A stretch of DNA of 64,000 nucleotides from Tetrastigma voinierianum (Eukaryota; Streptophyta; Magnoliopsida; Vitales; Vitaceae): NCBI GenBank assembly GCA_016808115.1, contig JAEQBH010006388.1:278036-342035 (forward strand), written 5' to 3'. A program made the translations under genes and the position numbers. Positions 48,813 to 59,754 of the stretch are shown in pieces (position 1 is the first letter of the stretch; every line of letters begins with the position of its first letter). The notes under the pieces were generated by a model. It made no database searches. It saw only the letters and a program-made list of their open reading frames with translations, and was not told the DNA's origin.

Positions 48813-50582
48813 TGTAGGTTTGGTCAATCTACTCTCTATAGGTTTTTGTAGTTCAAAACAAAGTTTACAGCAGAAGATTTTGGTCCAGTAAATTTTAAAA
48901 ATTAATAAAAACTCTTTTTACGATCCTATGGTACATGCATACTAATCAACCAACAATAAAGAAGAATTACATAATCAAATTAAAGGAGATTTTTCGGCAG
49001 AAGTAGGGTTGACAACTCAAAATCCTTTTATTTATTTATTTATTTATTTTTGTTTTCCACGATCTTCGAGCCATTCCTGCTTCCCTGCGGGATAAATTGT
49101 GGCGTATAGATTAACAAAGGTTTTGTTTTTAGAACTCTTGATATTCTCAACACATGATATCAAGAGGGTTAGATGGAGGCAAAAAAAAAAGTGAAACTCT
49201 TTCTCCCTTTTTTTTTCTCTAATTTTTTATCAACCCTTGACGCCTAGGGTTTTGCCTTTATTTATAATATGTCTTGAATTGATCTCAACCATTGGATCAA
49301 GTGGAATATTTAAATATTGAATTAAAATTAATTCAAATTAAGTGACCAAAAATAAATATGATTAATTTCTCAAATTAACAATTTCATCCATATAGTAATT
49401 AATATTAATTAATTAATTTAGTAATTAATTAATGTTATTAATTTCTCAAACTAACTTGAATTTCATCCATATAGTAGTACTATTAATTAATTAATTCAAT
49501 AATTAATTAATTAACATTCTAATTATCCAATAATTACTACATAGATTGCTATAAGAAACATTTTATTTTACAACTATGCCCTCAAAGGGATTTCTTTGTT
49601 AATTTAATCTTGTCTGTTGATGTTTCTGACGACCGGGGGACCTTTGGACTGTATTCAAGCTCAATAAATTTGATAATTAATTCAACTCTTTAATGAATTA
49701 ATCTAATTTATTGGTTTCAATATTATTCCACTAAAAATATGAAACTAAACCCTAGTAATTACAGAATATTTTACGTAGTGATACTCAAGCAGTCCATTGA
49801 TATGATCATTAGATGCAATTAAATCCTCCAAAATTGGTCCATCATTAGAGCTAGGTGAAATTACCATTTTACGCCTCTAGGGATATCTTTATCCTTAAGT
49901 TTCATTAATTCACTAGTGAACATTTAATTTATAAACTGGTATGATTAAACTCAAACTTGATTCGGTTCCATAATTAACACTTAAGGGGCCGTTATTCGAC
50001 TTCCTTGAGAAGGGTTGGATTCCATATCTATAGGACATGTTCCCGGCCTTTGTCTCAATGGGCCTTCAGAACATAAGTATTGGGCTGTCTTGAGACCAGA
50101 GGCAGTAACCTATGAATCAAAGGCCACTATTAAGAATAGACGAGGAGTCCATGGCTACTCAGGATTAAGATCATCTAGTGACATAGTTTAAACTCCTAAT
50201 TGTTAAGGTATATTATTTAAGAATTTAATTCATGTCAGTTCTGTCTATGTGGCCCAGTTACATAAAGCACCTCCATTTAATGTCACTACATCAGGTAATC
50301 GAATCGAGATCTTTGCATTCTTAATGTTCGGTGGGCCAGTACCTAATAGTATTATAGATCAAAGATCCCTACTTTGATTTACTACAGATAGTTTAGTTTA
50401 TTATCTATAATCTTGATCATCTCATATATAACTATTATATCACTAAGATTATGAATTACATTAATAAACTTAGGATTTTATGATATTTACTAAATTATCT
50501 GACACATGTATAAAAGAATCAAATGAAAATTGTTTTCCTTGGAACCGATCCAAATTACATGCTTCAGGGCTTATGCCTAACA
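48813..50582 (-). repeat. Copia 3' LTR
   Basis: About 1770 bp; minus strand starts TGTTAGGCATAAGCCC (50582) and ends ACCAAACCTACA (48813). It is AT-rich, with TTAATTAATTAA runs (49390-49520). No gene is seen. Boundaries rest on the TG...CA ends and the position next to RNase H. Confidence 0.7.
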
Positions 50583-51889
50583 ATCCCATACCTAAAGCGG
50601 TCGGACATGTCTCTTGACCTAGTCCCTCTAAGTGACCCTTGAACACCCTTTCGGGTAAAGTATTTAGTGGCGGATCCGCAGGGTTACGTTACGGCTATCT
50701 ACATAACGGTAAGTCCCCTCTATGTCTGATCTCGTATCGGATGATACTTCCTTTATATATGCTTCCCTCTCTTGTGACTCCTTGGTTCTTTGGAGTTGCC
50801 ACCGCTCCTTTGTTGTCATTATAAAATAAGTCGTTTCCATGTTTGGAACTACTTCCAGATCAGTGTAGAACTTTTTTTTTTTTTTTGAGCCAAGCGGAGT
50901 TCTTTAAAAATTTCCTTCACAAGCGCTGTATATTCGACTTCCATGAGTTTGAAATCCGCAATACTAGATTGTTTGATACTTCTCTATACTACGACTCCAC
51001 CACCAAGAGTATATCCAATAGGGTTCAGGTCTCCAACTGAGTACAAAATCATATAATATCTCATTCTCCTAAGATACTTAAGAATATGCTTCACTGCTAT
51101 TCAGTGACCCATTCTAGGATTGGATTGGTAATGATTGACTATCCTTACTACATAACAGATATTAGGCCTCGTACACAACATGGCATACATGAGGCTGCCT
51201 ACAACTGAGGCATAGGAATCCGTCTCATATCCTCTTCCTCTTGAGGTGTCTTAGGACATTTCTCCTTAGAAAGGATAATTCCTGCCGGGTTAGTAATAGA
51301 CCTTTCTTGGAATCTTTGAAAACTAGAAAATGGTAACATATATAATAATACCAGACATGAGACAATCTCAAAAACATTCTTGAACTCTATAGGTGAATCC
51401 CAGATATGAGCTTTGCTATCTAAATCTTTTATTTGAAGTAACATTAATATTTCTTTGTGAAACCAAACAATATTTCTATCATTAGGAGGATGGCAAAAAC
51501 GACAAGAAGACACATATTTTCTTGATATGTATATCTGAGGTTCATCAACATTTTGAACCATACGTTTTGATAGTTTCATCAAAACGCATATTCCAAGACC
51601 TTGAAGCTTATTTCAGTCCATAAATAGACTTAAGCAACTAACAGATTTTCTGTTGTTGGCCTTTAGCCACAAAACTTTATGGTTGCATCATGTAGATGCT
51701 TTCCTCAAGATAGCCATTCAGAAAAGCCGTCTTGACATGCATTTTCCATATCTCATAATTGAGACAAGCGGCTATGGATAAAAAAAATGCGAATAAACTT
51801 AAGCATAGCTAACGACGAGAAAGTTTCTTCATAGTCCACTCCCTCTTTTTGGGTATAACCCTTTGCCACTAGCCTAGCTTTGAAAGTCT
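50583..51889 (-). pseudogene. pol: Copia RT (part) and RNase H, degenerate
   Basis: The minus strand opens at 51889 with TFKARLVAKGYTQKEGVDYE (to about 51825), the signature of Copia RT. The stretch 51199-51582 covers the middle to end of RT; the YVDD region is lost. SKEKCPKTPQEEEDMRRIP leads to GSLMYAMLCTRP near 51150-51190, the start of RNase H. The end is RKYHPI (50790) and DMSDRF (50605). Multiple stops. Confidence 0.85.
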
Positions 51890-51939
51890 TGATTAGTGCC
51901 CAAAAAGTGCTAATTTGAGCCCTATTCAAGATAGGTTTT
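51890..51939 (+). repeat. First 50 bp of F's 5' LTR
   Basis: TGATTAGTGCCCAAAAAGTG followed by a CCCTATTCAAGATAGG block matches the first 50 bases of the solo LTR at 1174. The rest of the LTR resumes at 57997, after element E. Confidence 0.78.
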
Positions 51940-53477
51940 TGATTCGTGCCACGGTAGGGTGATCGGAATCAACAATATTTTGTTTCCTATGTTCCTCTCT
52001 TCATAGTAGTCAATTTCACTATGACATAAGCGATCTAAAGATTGAACACGGGGATGGGTTTTCATCCCACGAATGATTTGCATCAGTGTTTGAAAATGGT
52101 GAGGCTTTTGTTTGGATTTGTGGATTTGGTTAAAAACAGTGGAGGTTGTTTGTTCACTGACTAACTGTAATGGCTTAATGTGAAGTGTGAAATGGTAACT
52201 TTGAAGGCTTGGGTCACTAGCTTGATAACATGGGGGTATTAAAATATCCTCGGGGTATTTCCTCGCATTATGGCAAATGACATATAGTCAAAGCCAAAAC
52301 CGGATCTTTGTTTAGCTATAAAACCTAACCCTAGAACCACTCATATTTGAGTCAAACCAAATACTAAGCATTCAAAAGTCCGTTCGAGTTGGAAACCACA
52401 GCATTTAACCTCATTTTAATGGCTCGTAAATGACATATAAAGGATATCAGTGCATCTACCATTAAGAATGCACTTTGAACCTAAGAAATATAATGAAGTA
52501 TTGACCAAAGAAAGACATTAAATGGCATTGAACCTAGTTTGGAAAGTTGGGAACCATAAATGTTGTCTTTGTAACATTCAAAGCATGAGGACAACTGCAA
52601 CTGACCCCAAACCAAGCTAGCAACCTCACTCTTCAAAGCTATGAGGCTTAGCCAAGCATCCCTTGAGTTGTCATCCTCAAGGGGGGTGTTTGGCAGCCGA
52701 GAAAATGAGAGAAAGAAGAAAGAGAAGAGAGAAAAGTAAACCTCAAATGAAAAGCTGCGGGAAACTGTATTAATGGAAAAGTTACCTAGGGTTACAAAGT
52801 TGTAGGGGCTTATATAGTCAACCCCAAAGGTGTGAAAATACAAAAATACCTAAAATATGAAATTACATAAGGGACAAAATGGTAATTGATCAGCGTAGTG
52901 GTTTGGAACAAAATATAAAAACCGCAGGCGACCATTTTCCCACTGTCTGACAAATTTCGCTAGTATAGCCAAAAAATTTTGCTATCTTTAGCAAAATTCC
53001 TTCTTTATGAAAATTTTGGAGATAGCAAAATTGAGAAATTTCGATAGAACTGATAGAATTTCGCTAGCTAGCGAAATTTAGCTAACCTAATGAGGAATTT
53101 TCCTGTAATTTAAAGCTAAGATTGCGAAATTTTCGCAATCCTAACGAAAACTTTCGCAATCATAGCGAAAATCCACGGTTTCCTCTCTTCCCATTTACAG
53201 CTCTTTGCATCCTTCTTTCTTCAAATCCACTTCACAATTCTTCATTTTTGAATGATGAAAAAATTGTAAATCCCCAGCGTCGTACATATCTTGACATCAA
53301 CTTAAACTAATTGGGTGAGGCCTTGTAAACTATGAGCTGCAAACAAACTCGAAATGGAATCAGTGGTACTAAGTGGCTGCACACATCAATTGGCTTAATT
53401 CATATGATTAGTGCGCAAAAAGCACTCAAAACCTATCTTAAATAGGACTCAAAATAGCACTTTTTGGGCACTAATCA
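51940..53477 (-). repeat. Element E 3' LTR, complete
   Basis: 1538 bp; plus strand starts TGATTCGTGCCACGGTAGGG and ends TTTTTGGGCACTAATCA. It aligns over its length with the solo LTR at 1174-2701 in reverse. The tip palindrome is at 53405-53477; the TTTCGC/GCGAAA cluster at 52960-53175. Confidence 0.9.
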
Positions 53478-54940
53478 CACCCCCCAACCGACACGTTGCT
53501 AGTCCCTTAGCAATGCTAAAAACAATAAAGGTATGTATGCTGTGCTTTTACAGAAAGTGTATATTGTTCAAAAAGTGTATTATCTGGAGTAAGCTTTACT
53601 TATTTTAGTATGAATTAATTGCTTAGACCACTGACGAAAACCGACATGAAAGAACAAAGACCATGCAAGAACAAGTTTGAGAGCAGCATCGGTTACAAAG
53701 AAGTCAACCTAAACTTCCACCAACATCTAATTGTTCCTAAGGTAACCAGCTTGAGCCAATAAATTGAAAAGATATTCCCTCCCCCGACTAGCCTCTTGCC
53801 TTGGCCTTAAGCCCATTAACAAACTTAAATAGGACTAGCTACACTCTTATTTCTTTGTTGGTCACATTGGCAGGTGCAATGCTAAAAACTCGACTTCACC
53901 AAAGTCCGTATAAAGGTCCGCAGATGACTCCAAACCAGAATTAAGGTTTAGGGCATCGAGCGAAAGGATCCTTGACCTAGAGCTCTTCGAGGCTTCACCA
54001 GGACTTGAATGACTTCGAAATTAAAGCACCTACAACACGCTAAACTCTACCCATCCACCCATGTAGCGAACACTAAGTGATGACTCCCTGACCAACTAAG
54101 GTTTTAGGGCATGAGCTTTAAAACTTTTGTATATACCCCTCGGACCGTGTTTGGGTTTCAAGGCGAAAGCGTCAGAAGCTTTATTTTCTTTTTCTTCTTT
54201 TCTTTTCTTTTTCGCTTTTCTTTTCCTTTTGGAAGACTACATTGGCCTTCATACATGGGTAACATAAACCTATTATGGGTCGTCAACGAGGTCCAAAGTA
54301 GCTCTTGCCAGAGCGGAAAGGTAAATAGCTTCTCAACTGTTGGTACAATCGGTGTGCGAGTGTGTGAATTAGCTAAAGGGGGAATGTTCAAGGTTAGATA
54401 TCTTTTGAAATCTCAATTGACCAAAAACTAAATCATGCATGGAATTGTTCTAACATTAAGGTAACATACAAGGCTTCAATTTTTCAACTAAAGGCAAGAG
54501 CTGAAACACAAAATGACAACACAAAAATCTAATAAAAAGTTAAGGAAAGATGAGTTTGGCCATTGCGGGTTTATATAACAGTAAAACTAAATTCCAAAAA
54601 TATAGAAAATTACTTCCTAACTGGTTTAGCATAGGGAATGCAAAAACTAAAGGATGGGGTATGCCTCCTCTAACATGGTAGGCTGGAAAAGGGCATTCAG
54701 TTTGTTGGATATTCTTATGGCTAACAACAAAAGTGAAATCAAATGTTTTGCTAAACTCTGATTGCTACCCATGATTTTAAACAAGAAATTTAATCAAAAC
54801 TAAACAACGAGATCGGTGGATTGCAGGACCAAGCGTGACCACCCTTAGGCGATAATGAATTTGTGGGATTAGGGGAGGGTCGGAAGGAGAATTTCCTCCT
54901 GACGGTCCTCTTTTGCACAATATAGGGCTTACCTCTTTCC
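53478..54940 (-). other. Element E 3' non-coding region
   Basis: Homologous to D's 17255-18170, including ACACCCCCCAACC next to the LTR, the CCCATGTAGCGAACACTAA block (54059) and a pyrimidine run at 54180-54230. The 106-codon plus-strand ORF at 54111-54431 spans that run and is not considered coding. Confidence 0.7.
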
Positions 54941-56040
54941 ATTGACTTTGTCCTTTGTTATCATTTTAAGTTTGAATAGGTCCACTAAACCATTGGGGTA
55001 TGTCTGTTTAACAATGAATGGACCCGTCCATTGCAACTTGAGCTTGCCCGGAAATAGATGGAGTTGGAGGTATACGCGGGAGGACTTGGTCCTACGTTGA
55101 AATTCTTCAGGTTATCATTTGATCATGCCAATTTTTGATCTTTCCTTTGTAATCTTGATTGATAGGCATCATTTCGTATTATTTTCTTCCAACTCATTGA
55201 GATCAAGGAACCTCTTGACTCCGACCCTCTGGATCCATGTTGACACCATTTGCCCACCATGCCTTGTATTCGATCTCTCCCGCTTTGGAAGGTGACATGC
55301 CTTACCATATACTAACCTATGAGGACATCCCGAGATTGTTTTGAAGGCTGATGCAGTAGGCTACCGGCCCGAATCGAGCGGGTTTGATGGACCAGGTCTT
55401 TTACGGTAGTGTTTTACCTTCATTAGAATGGTCTTAATCTCTGTTGGCAAGTTCTACTTGACCACTTGTTTGAGGATGGTAAGGGTGGCCACTCATGTGT
55501 TTCACACCATATTTAGCCATGAGGTTTTCAAAAGGTTTGTTGCAGAAATGTGAACTCCATCGGCCCCAATAATGGCTTTAGTACCCGAACCTAGAAAGAT
55601 GTTGCTTTCAAGAATTCAAGCACCACCATGTGGTCATTGGTTTTGCGAAGTTGCTTCAACCCATTTGGACACATAGTCCACTCCACCCAAAATATATGTA
55701 TGACTATAAGATGTAGGGGAACGGTCCCATGAAATCGATACTGAGCATCAGATAGCTCGACAGCAAAATTAGGTTTAAGGGCATCATATGACGGCGAGAC
55801 AATTTCCCGAGTCTTTGGCATCTATCACATCCACGGCACATTTGGTGTGCTTCTTTAAACAAGGAAGGCGGTTGAAGTGGGGCTGCGACACCTTCATTCT
55901 TTGTCTTGAAGGCAAGTGACCACCATAGGCACTCTCGTGAGCGGTGACTCGGGAATTCCTGCTTGTTCTTCCTCGAGGCACACACTTCCTGATTATCTGA
56001 TCTGCACAGTATTTAAACAAGAAGGGCTCTTCCCAATAAT
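54941..56040 (-). pseudogene. pol: Element E integrase, degenerate
   Basis: The minus-strand zinc module spans 55784-56020 in shifting frames: IIRKCVP, then AHESAYGGHLPS, then CRGCDRCQRLGKLSRRHM, so both His and both Cys are visible. IDFMGPFPYIL (near 55720) carries the first catalytic Asp. Core phrases follow downstream (KTNDHMVVLEFLK near 55630), and Pro-rich C-terminal sequence to about 54950. Many frameshifts. Confidence 0.8.
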
Positions 56041-57765
56041 ATGAATGGATCTTAGCAAAGAAATACTTCCTATCTTGTTCTTTCCAATCGGATGGGATTT
56101 CTCTGTTGTGAGGAAATTGGCAGTAACCCAGGCATCACCCAGGGAGCTTTTTCCAGTGTGAGACTCTTCGGGAATTCATCATTGATGGAGCGGACTATGA
56201 GTGTCATGGGCTATATCGTTAACCCTAGAAGATGATCTGCCACCACATTCTCTACCCCTTTTTATCTTTAATTTGGGTTAAATTCTTGAAGCAAAGAACC
56301 ATCGGATGGAGTCTCGCTTTGGCATTTGCTTGAGGTGAGATATTTCAAAGCGGAATGATACGCAAAATGACTATATCGGACCCAACCAGTATGCTCGAAA
56401 TTTGTCTAATGGGTAGACCACCTTAGCAATTCCTTCTGTGAGTGGTATAGTTCCTTTTGTGCTTCATTCGAGGTTTTGCTTGCATAGTAGACTACATGAG
56501 TTTTCCATCTTCTACTTTGGCATTACTTTGCTCAATAGCAAGATCACTTGGCATCACACATCACCTCAAAGCGTGCCAGTGGAGTGCTTTCATGCAATTG
56601 GTGCAGTGGTCAAATAGGATTTCAGCTCCTCAGCTCGACATTCTTTCTCCCCAAATAATTTGGCGTCTTTCTCTAGGGCTTGTACGGGGTTTAACAATCT
56701 TAGAAAGTCTTTAATGAATCTTACATAGAAGCACGTATGACTAAGGGGTACTGGCTTGTTTTACATTTGTTGGGTGCGAGTTCAGAATAAGTTCAACTTT
56801 CCTTTGTCAGCTTCTATTCCCTACTTTGGAAATAATGTGCCCCAATCTGATTCCTTGGTTAACCGCCAAAAAATGGCACTTCTCCCAGTGATTGAGCACA
56901 GGTTCTTCTCACATGCACACCACATTATGGCCTCAGTTAGACGGACATTCATCAAATAGCCTCCATATCACGTTGATATCATCCATGTATACTTTCATTA
57001 TACGCTCTATATATCGCTAAACATACTAAGCATACATCTCTGAAAGGTGGCAAGGCGTTGCAAAGACCAAGAGCACATTCTCCTATAAGCATCTCACGTG
57101 CCAAATGGACAAGTAAAGGTAGTCTTTTCACGATCCTCTGGTGCAATCTCTGCTCCCGAAGTACTGAATAACCATCAAAAGCAATAGAATGGGTGTCAGA
57201 GAGAAACTCTCTCAAGGAGCTGATCGATGAATGTAGCAGGAAGTAGTCTTTTCTTGTTACTTCATTGAGCCTCCCATATAATCTATACTCCACCCGGTAG
57301 TAAGTCAGATGAACAATTCTTCACCCTTTTCATTTTTCACAGGTTGTCACTCCGACCTCTTGAGGCACCACAGGTTGGAAGCACCGAGTGCTGCTCCAGT
57401 AAATTAAATGATCTGAAGCTGAGTAATTTTAGGACTTCAATGCGAACTATCACACTTAGTGGGTTCAACCTCGGCGTGACGCCTACTGACCCAGCAGATT
57501 CCTCTTCTAGGTAAATGTGATGAGTGCGGATTGATGGGTTTATGCCTTTCAATCGGTACCACCCCAATGCCTGCTTGTTCCTTTTGAGGTGCAGCAGGTT
57601 ATGCTCTTGTGAAGTGGTCAACGATGATGAAATCACCACTGGACATTGCCCATTCTCTTCCAGGAATGCATACTTTAACACAACTAGGAGAGGTTTGAGC
57701 TCTAACTGTTGAGGTTCCTTTGGTTCATCACCAGTCAATAGAGGTAGAACTTTCTTCAAATCCAT
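56041..57765 (-). pseudogene. pol: Element E reverse transcriptase and RNase H, degenerate
   Basis: The minus-strand open stretch 57337-57765 (142 codons) is the RT N-terminal region: LKYAFLEENGQCPVVISSSL, then ALGWYRLKGINPSIRTHHIY. The RT catalytic box reads VYMDDINVI near 56978-56992. RNase H remnants (KPxxxYYASK-like in broken frame) lie near 56440-56520. Upstream of the start there is no protease; LTR sequence begins within a few bases. Confidence 0.82.
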
Positions 57766-57996
57766 ACAAATTCTTCATTTTGAATGATGAAAAATTGTAA
57801 ATCGACCATTGACACATATCTTGACATCAACTTGAACTAATTGGTGAGAGCACGCAAACCTGCAAACTTACGAACAAACTTTCGAAATGGAATCAGTGGT
57901 ACTAAGTGGACTGCACACATCGAATTGGCTTAATTCGTATGATTAGTGCGTAGCACTTTCAACCTATCTTAAATAAGACTCGAAAATACTTTTTGG
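57766..57996 (-). repeat. Truncated 5' LTR of E (first ~225 bp)
   Basis: Aligns with 53229-53477 in the same orientation. It abuts the RT start directly, so one deletion removed the remaining LTR, primer site, gag and protease. The outermost bases (GGGCGCTGGTGG instead of GGGCACTAATCA) are strongly altered. Confidence 0.7.
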
Positions 57997-59506
57997 GCGC
58001 TGGTGGCTTGAGTGGCACAGCACTATCATATGAATTAATATTATCATGTCTGTATCCATAGTGCTGATTTATTTTCGAGAAGTTGTTTCAGACTGCGGAG
58101 TCTTGAAACCCGGCCCGGCAAGGTTGGCTTCTTATTGGTCTTGAATGCGAGAATCCTCATTAATTTCACCAAGGCTGAGAGAGGCGATGAAATGTCAAGA
58201 TGGGTTGAAGAATTGAAGACAAAGTGATGAAAAAAAAGTGTAGGAAGTGATGCAGTAGCAAGCAGAGCAATCCAGGGATTTTCGCTATGATTACGAAAAT
58301 TTGGAGTGGGATACGAAATTTCGCGATCATAGCGAAATTTATAATCCTATGAAATTTTCATATATGAAATTTTAAGCTAGCTAAGCGAAATTTCGCTAGC
58401 TAAGAGAAAAAGTACTTGTTCTAGCAAAATTCTCATTTTGCTATCTCTTAATAATTTCACTAGGCTAGCGAATTTATTTATCTTGAAAATTTAATATACT
58501 AATGAAATTTCTGCATAAGCGAAATCCATTATTCATTTTTTAGTATTCTTGATTCCAAGCGACCACGTTTTTGATATTACCATTTGTCCCTTATGTAATT
58601 TCATATTTTAGGCATTTTTGTATTTTCACACTTTGGGTTTGGCTATATAAGCTACCTATAACTTTGTAACCCTAACTTTTCCAATTTTATGCAAGTTTTC
58701 CCTCAGCTTTCATTTTAGGTTTTATTTTGCTCTCTTATATATATTTCTCTCATTTTCTCGACTGACTAAACACACCCTTAGGGATGACAACTCAAGGGAT
58801 GTATAACCTAAGCCTCATAGCCTTGAAGAGGAGTTCTTTAGCTTAGTTTTGGGGCTTGAGTTGTCCTCATGCTTTAAATGTGCAGTCTTGCATTTATGGT
58901 TCCATACTTTCCAAAACTAGGGTTTAATGCTATTTAATGTCTTTCTTTTGGTCAATACTTGCCATGCTTTAGGGTTAGTGCATTCTTAATGGTAGATGCG
59001 CGACATTCGCTAGATGTCATTTGAGCCATGGAAATGAGGTTAAATCTTGAGGTTTCAAAGCTGAATGGGACTTTGGATACTTAGTACTTGGGTTGACTCG
59101 AATAGAATTGGTTTTTAGGGTTAGGTTTATAGCTAAACAATGATCAGGTTTGGCTTTGACTATATGTCATTTGCGTTGCAATGCGAGGAAATAACGAGGA
59201 CACTTCAATAGCCCCATGTTATCAAGCTAGTGACCCAAGCCTTCAAGGTTACCATTTCACACTTTCATTTAAGATATTACTGTTAACCAGTGAACAAACA
59301 ACTTCCCCTGTTTTTAAACAAATCCGAAAATCCAAACAAAAAGTCTCACCATTTTCAAACATTGATGCGAATCATTCGTGGGATGAAAACCCATCCCCAT
59401 GTTCGACCCTAGACCGCTATACTGCAGTAGCTTGACTACGGCAGTATGAGGAACTTAGAAAACAAATTTTTTTTTGATTCCGATCACCCTACCGTGGCAC
59501 GAATCA
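57997..59506 (+). repeat. F 5' LTR, main part
   Basis: It continues from base 50 of the LTR (GCTTGAGTGGCACAGCACTA) and ends ACCGTGGCACGAATCA. The TTTCGC/GCGAAA cluster lies at 58270-58540. It includes TATATAA-like sequence near 58642. With 51890-51939 the LTR totals about 1560 bp. Confidence 0.82.
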
Positions 59507-59508
59507 AA

Positions 59509-59525
59509 TGGCGCCGTTGCCGGGG
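59509..59525 (+). other. Primer binding site of F, tRNA-Asp, intact
   Basis: TGGCGCCGTTGCCGGGG is 17 bases complementary to the 3' end of plant tRNA-Asp (including CCA). It is the best preserved primer site in the window and fixes the Athila assignment. Confidence 0.9.
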
Positions 59526-59559
59526 ATGGTTCCAAACTACATATGATGAGTTGATGTGT

Positions 59560-59581
59560 ACTTGTAATCCACATTACAAGT
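59560..59581 (+). other. Leader hairpin of element F
   Basis: ACTTGTAAT and ATTACAAGT form a perfect 9-bp stem with loop CCAC, about 35 bases after the primer site. It corresponds to the hairpin of D (20732-20753); the G-C pair there is an A-T pair here. Confidence 0.7.
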
Positions 59582-59754
59582 GTTGGTGACCTTTCGGTCC
59601 TTTTTGAATTAAGTAATGCGGGGGCGCAAGTTTTCTTCATGGCAGTTCTTTGCCTTGTTTACTAACCCTACGGTCATTTTTGTTATGGATAACATGACCA
59701 TTCTTTAGCTTTGTTGTGTTCTTTGTTTTGTTTCATTTTGTGTAATTGGTGTTT

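Larger units (their letters stand above)
48813..51889 (-). mobile_element. Ty1/Copia element, 3' half
   Basis: On the minus strand: truncated RT, RNase H, a short purine stretch, then the 3' LTR. It was inserted in the env-like ORF of G (left flank CAGAT, 48808-48812) and was later cut by element F at 51890. The rest of pol, gag and the 5' LTR should lie beyond the window's right edge. Confidence 0.82.
51940..57996 (-). mobile_element. Athila-type element E, pol only, nested in F's LTR
   Basis: Minus-strand order: 225-bp piece of 5' LTR (57766-57996), then directly RT, RNase H, integrase, 3' region, complete 3' LTR (51940-53477). The rest of the 5' LTR, primer site, gag and protease are deleted. 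The target duplication appears as GGTTT on the left (51934-51938) and GGCTT on the right (about 57997-58001), one transition apart. Same LTR family as F. Confidence 0.75.

Noticed and set aside
54111..54431. 106-codon plus-strand ORF
   Set aside because: It translates a pyrimidine tract (Phe/Ser run) in E's 3' non-coding region, antisense to the element.
59509..59525. A tRNA gene at the primer site
   Set aside because: Only the 17-base complement of the tRNA-Asp 3' end is present; no cloverleaf around it.
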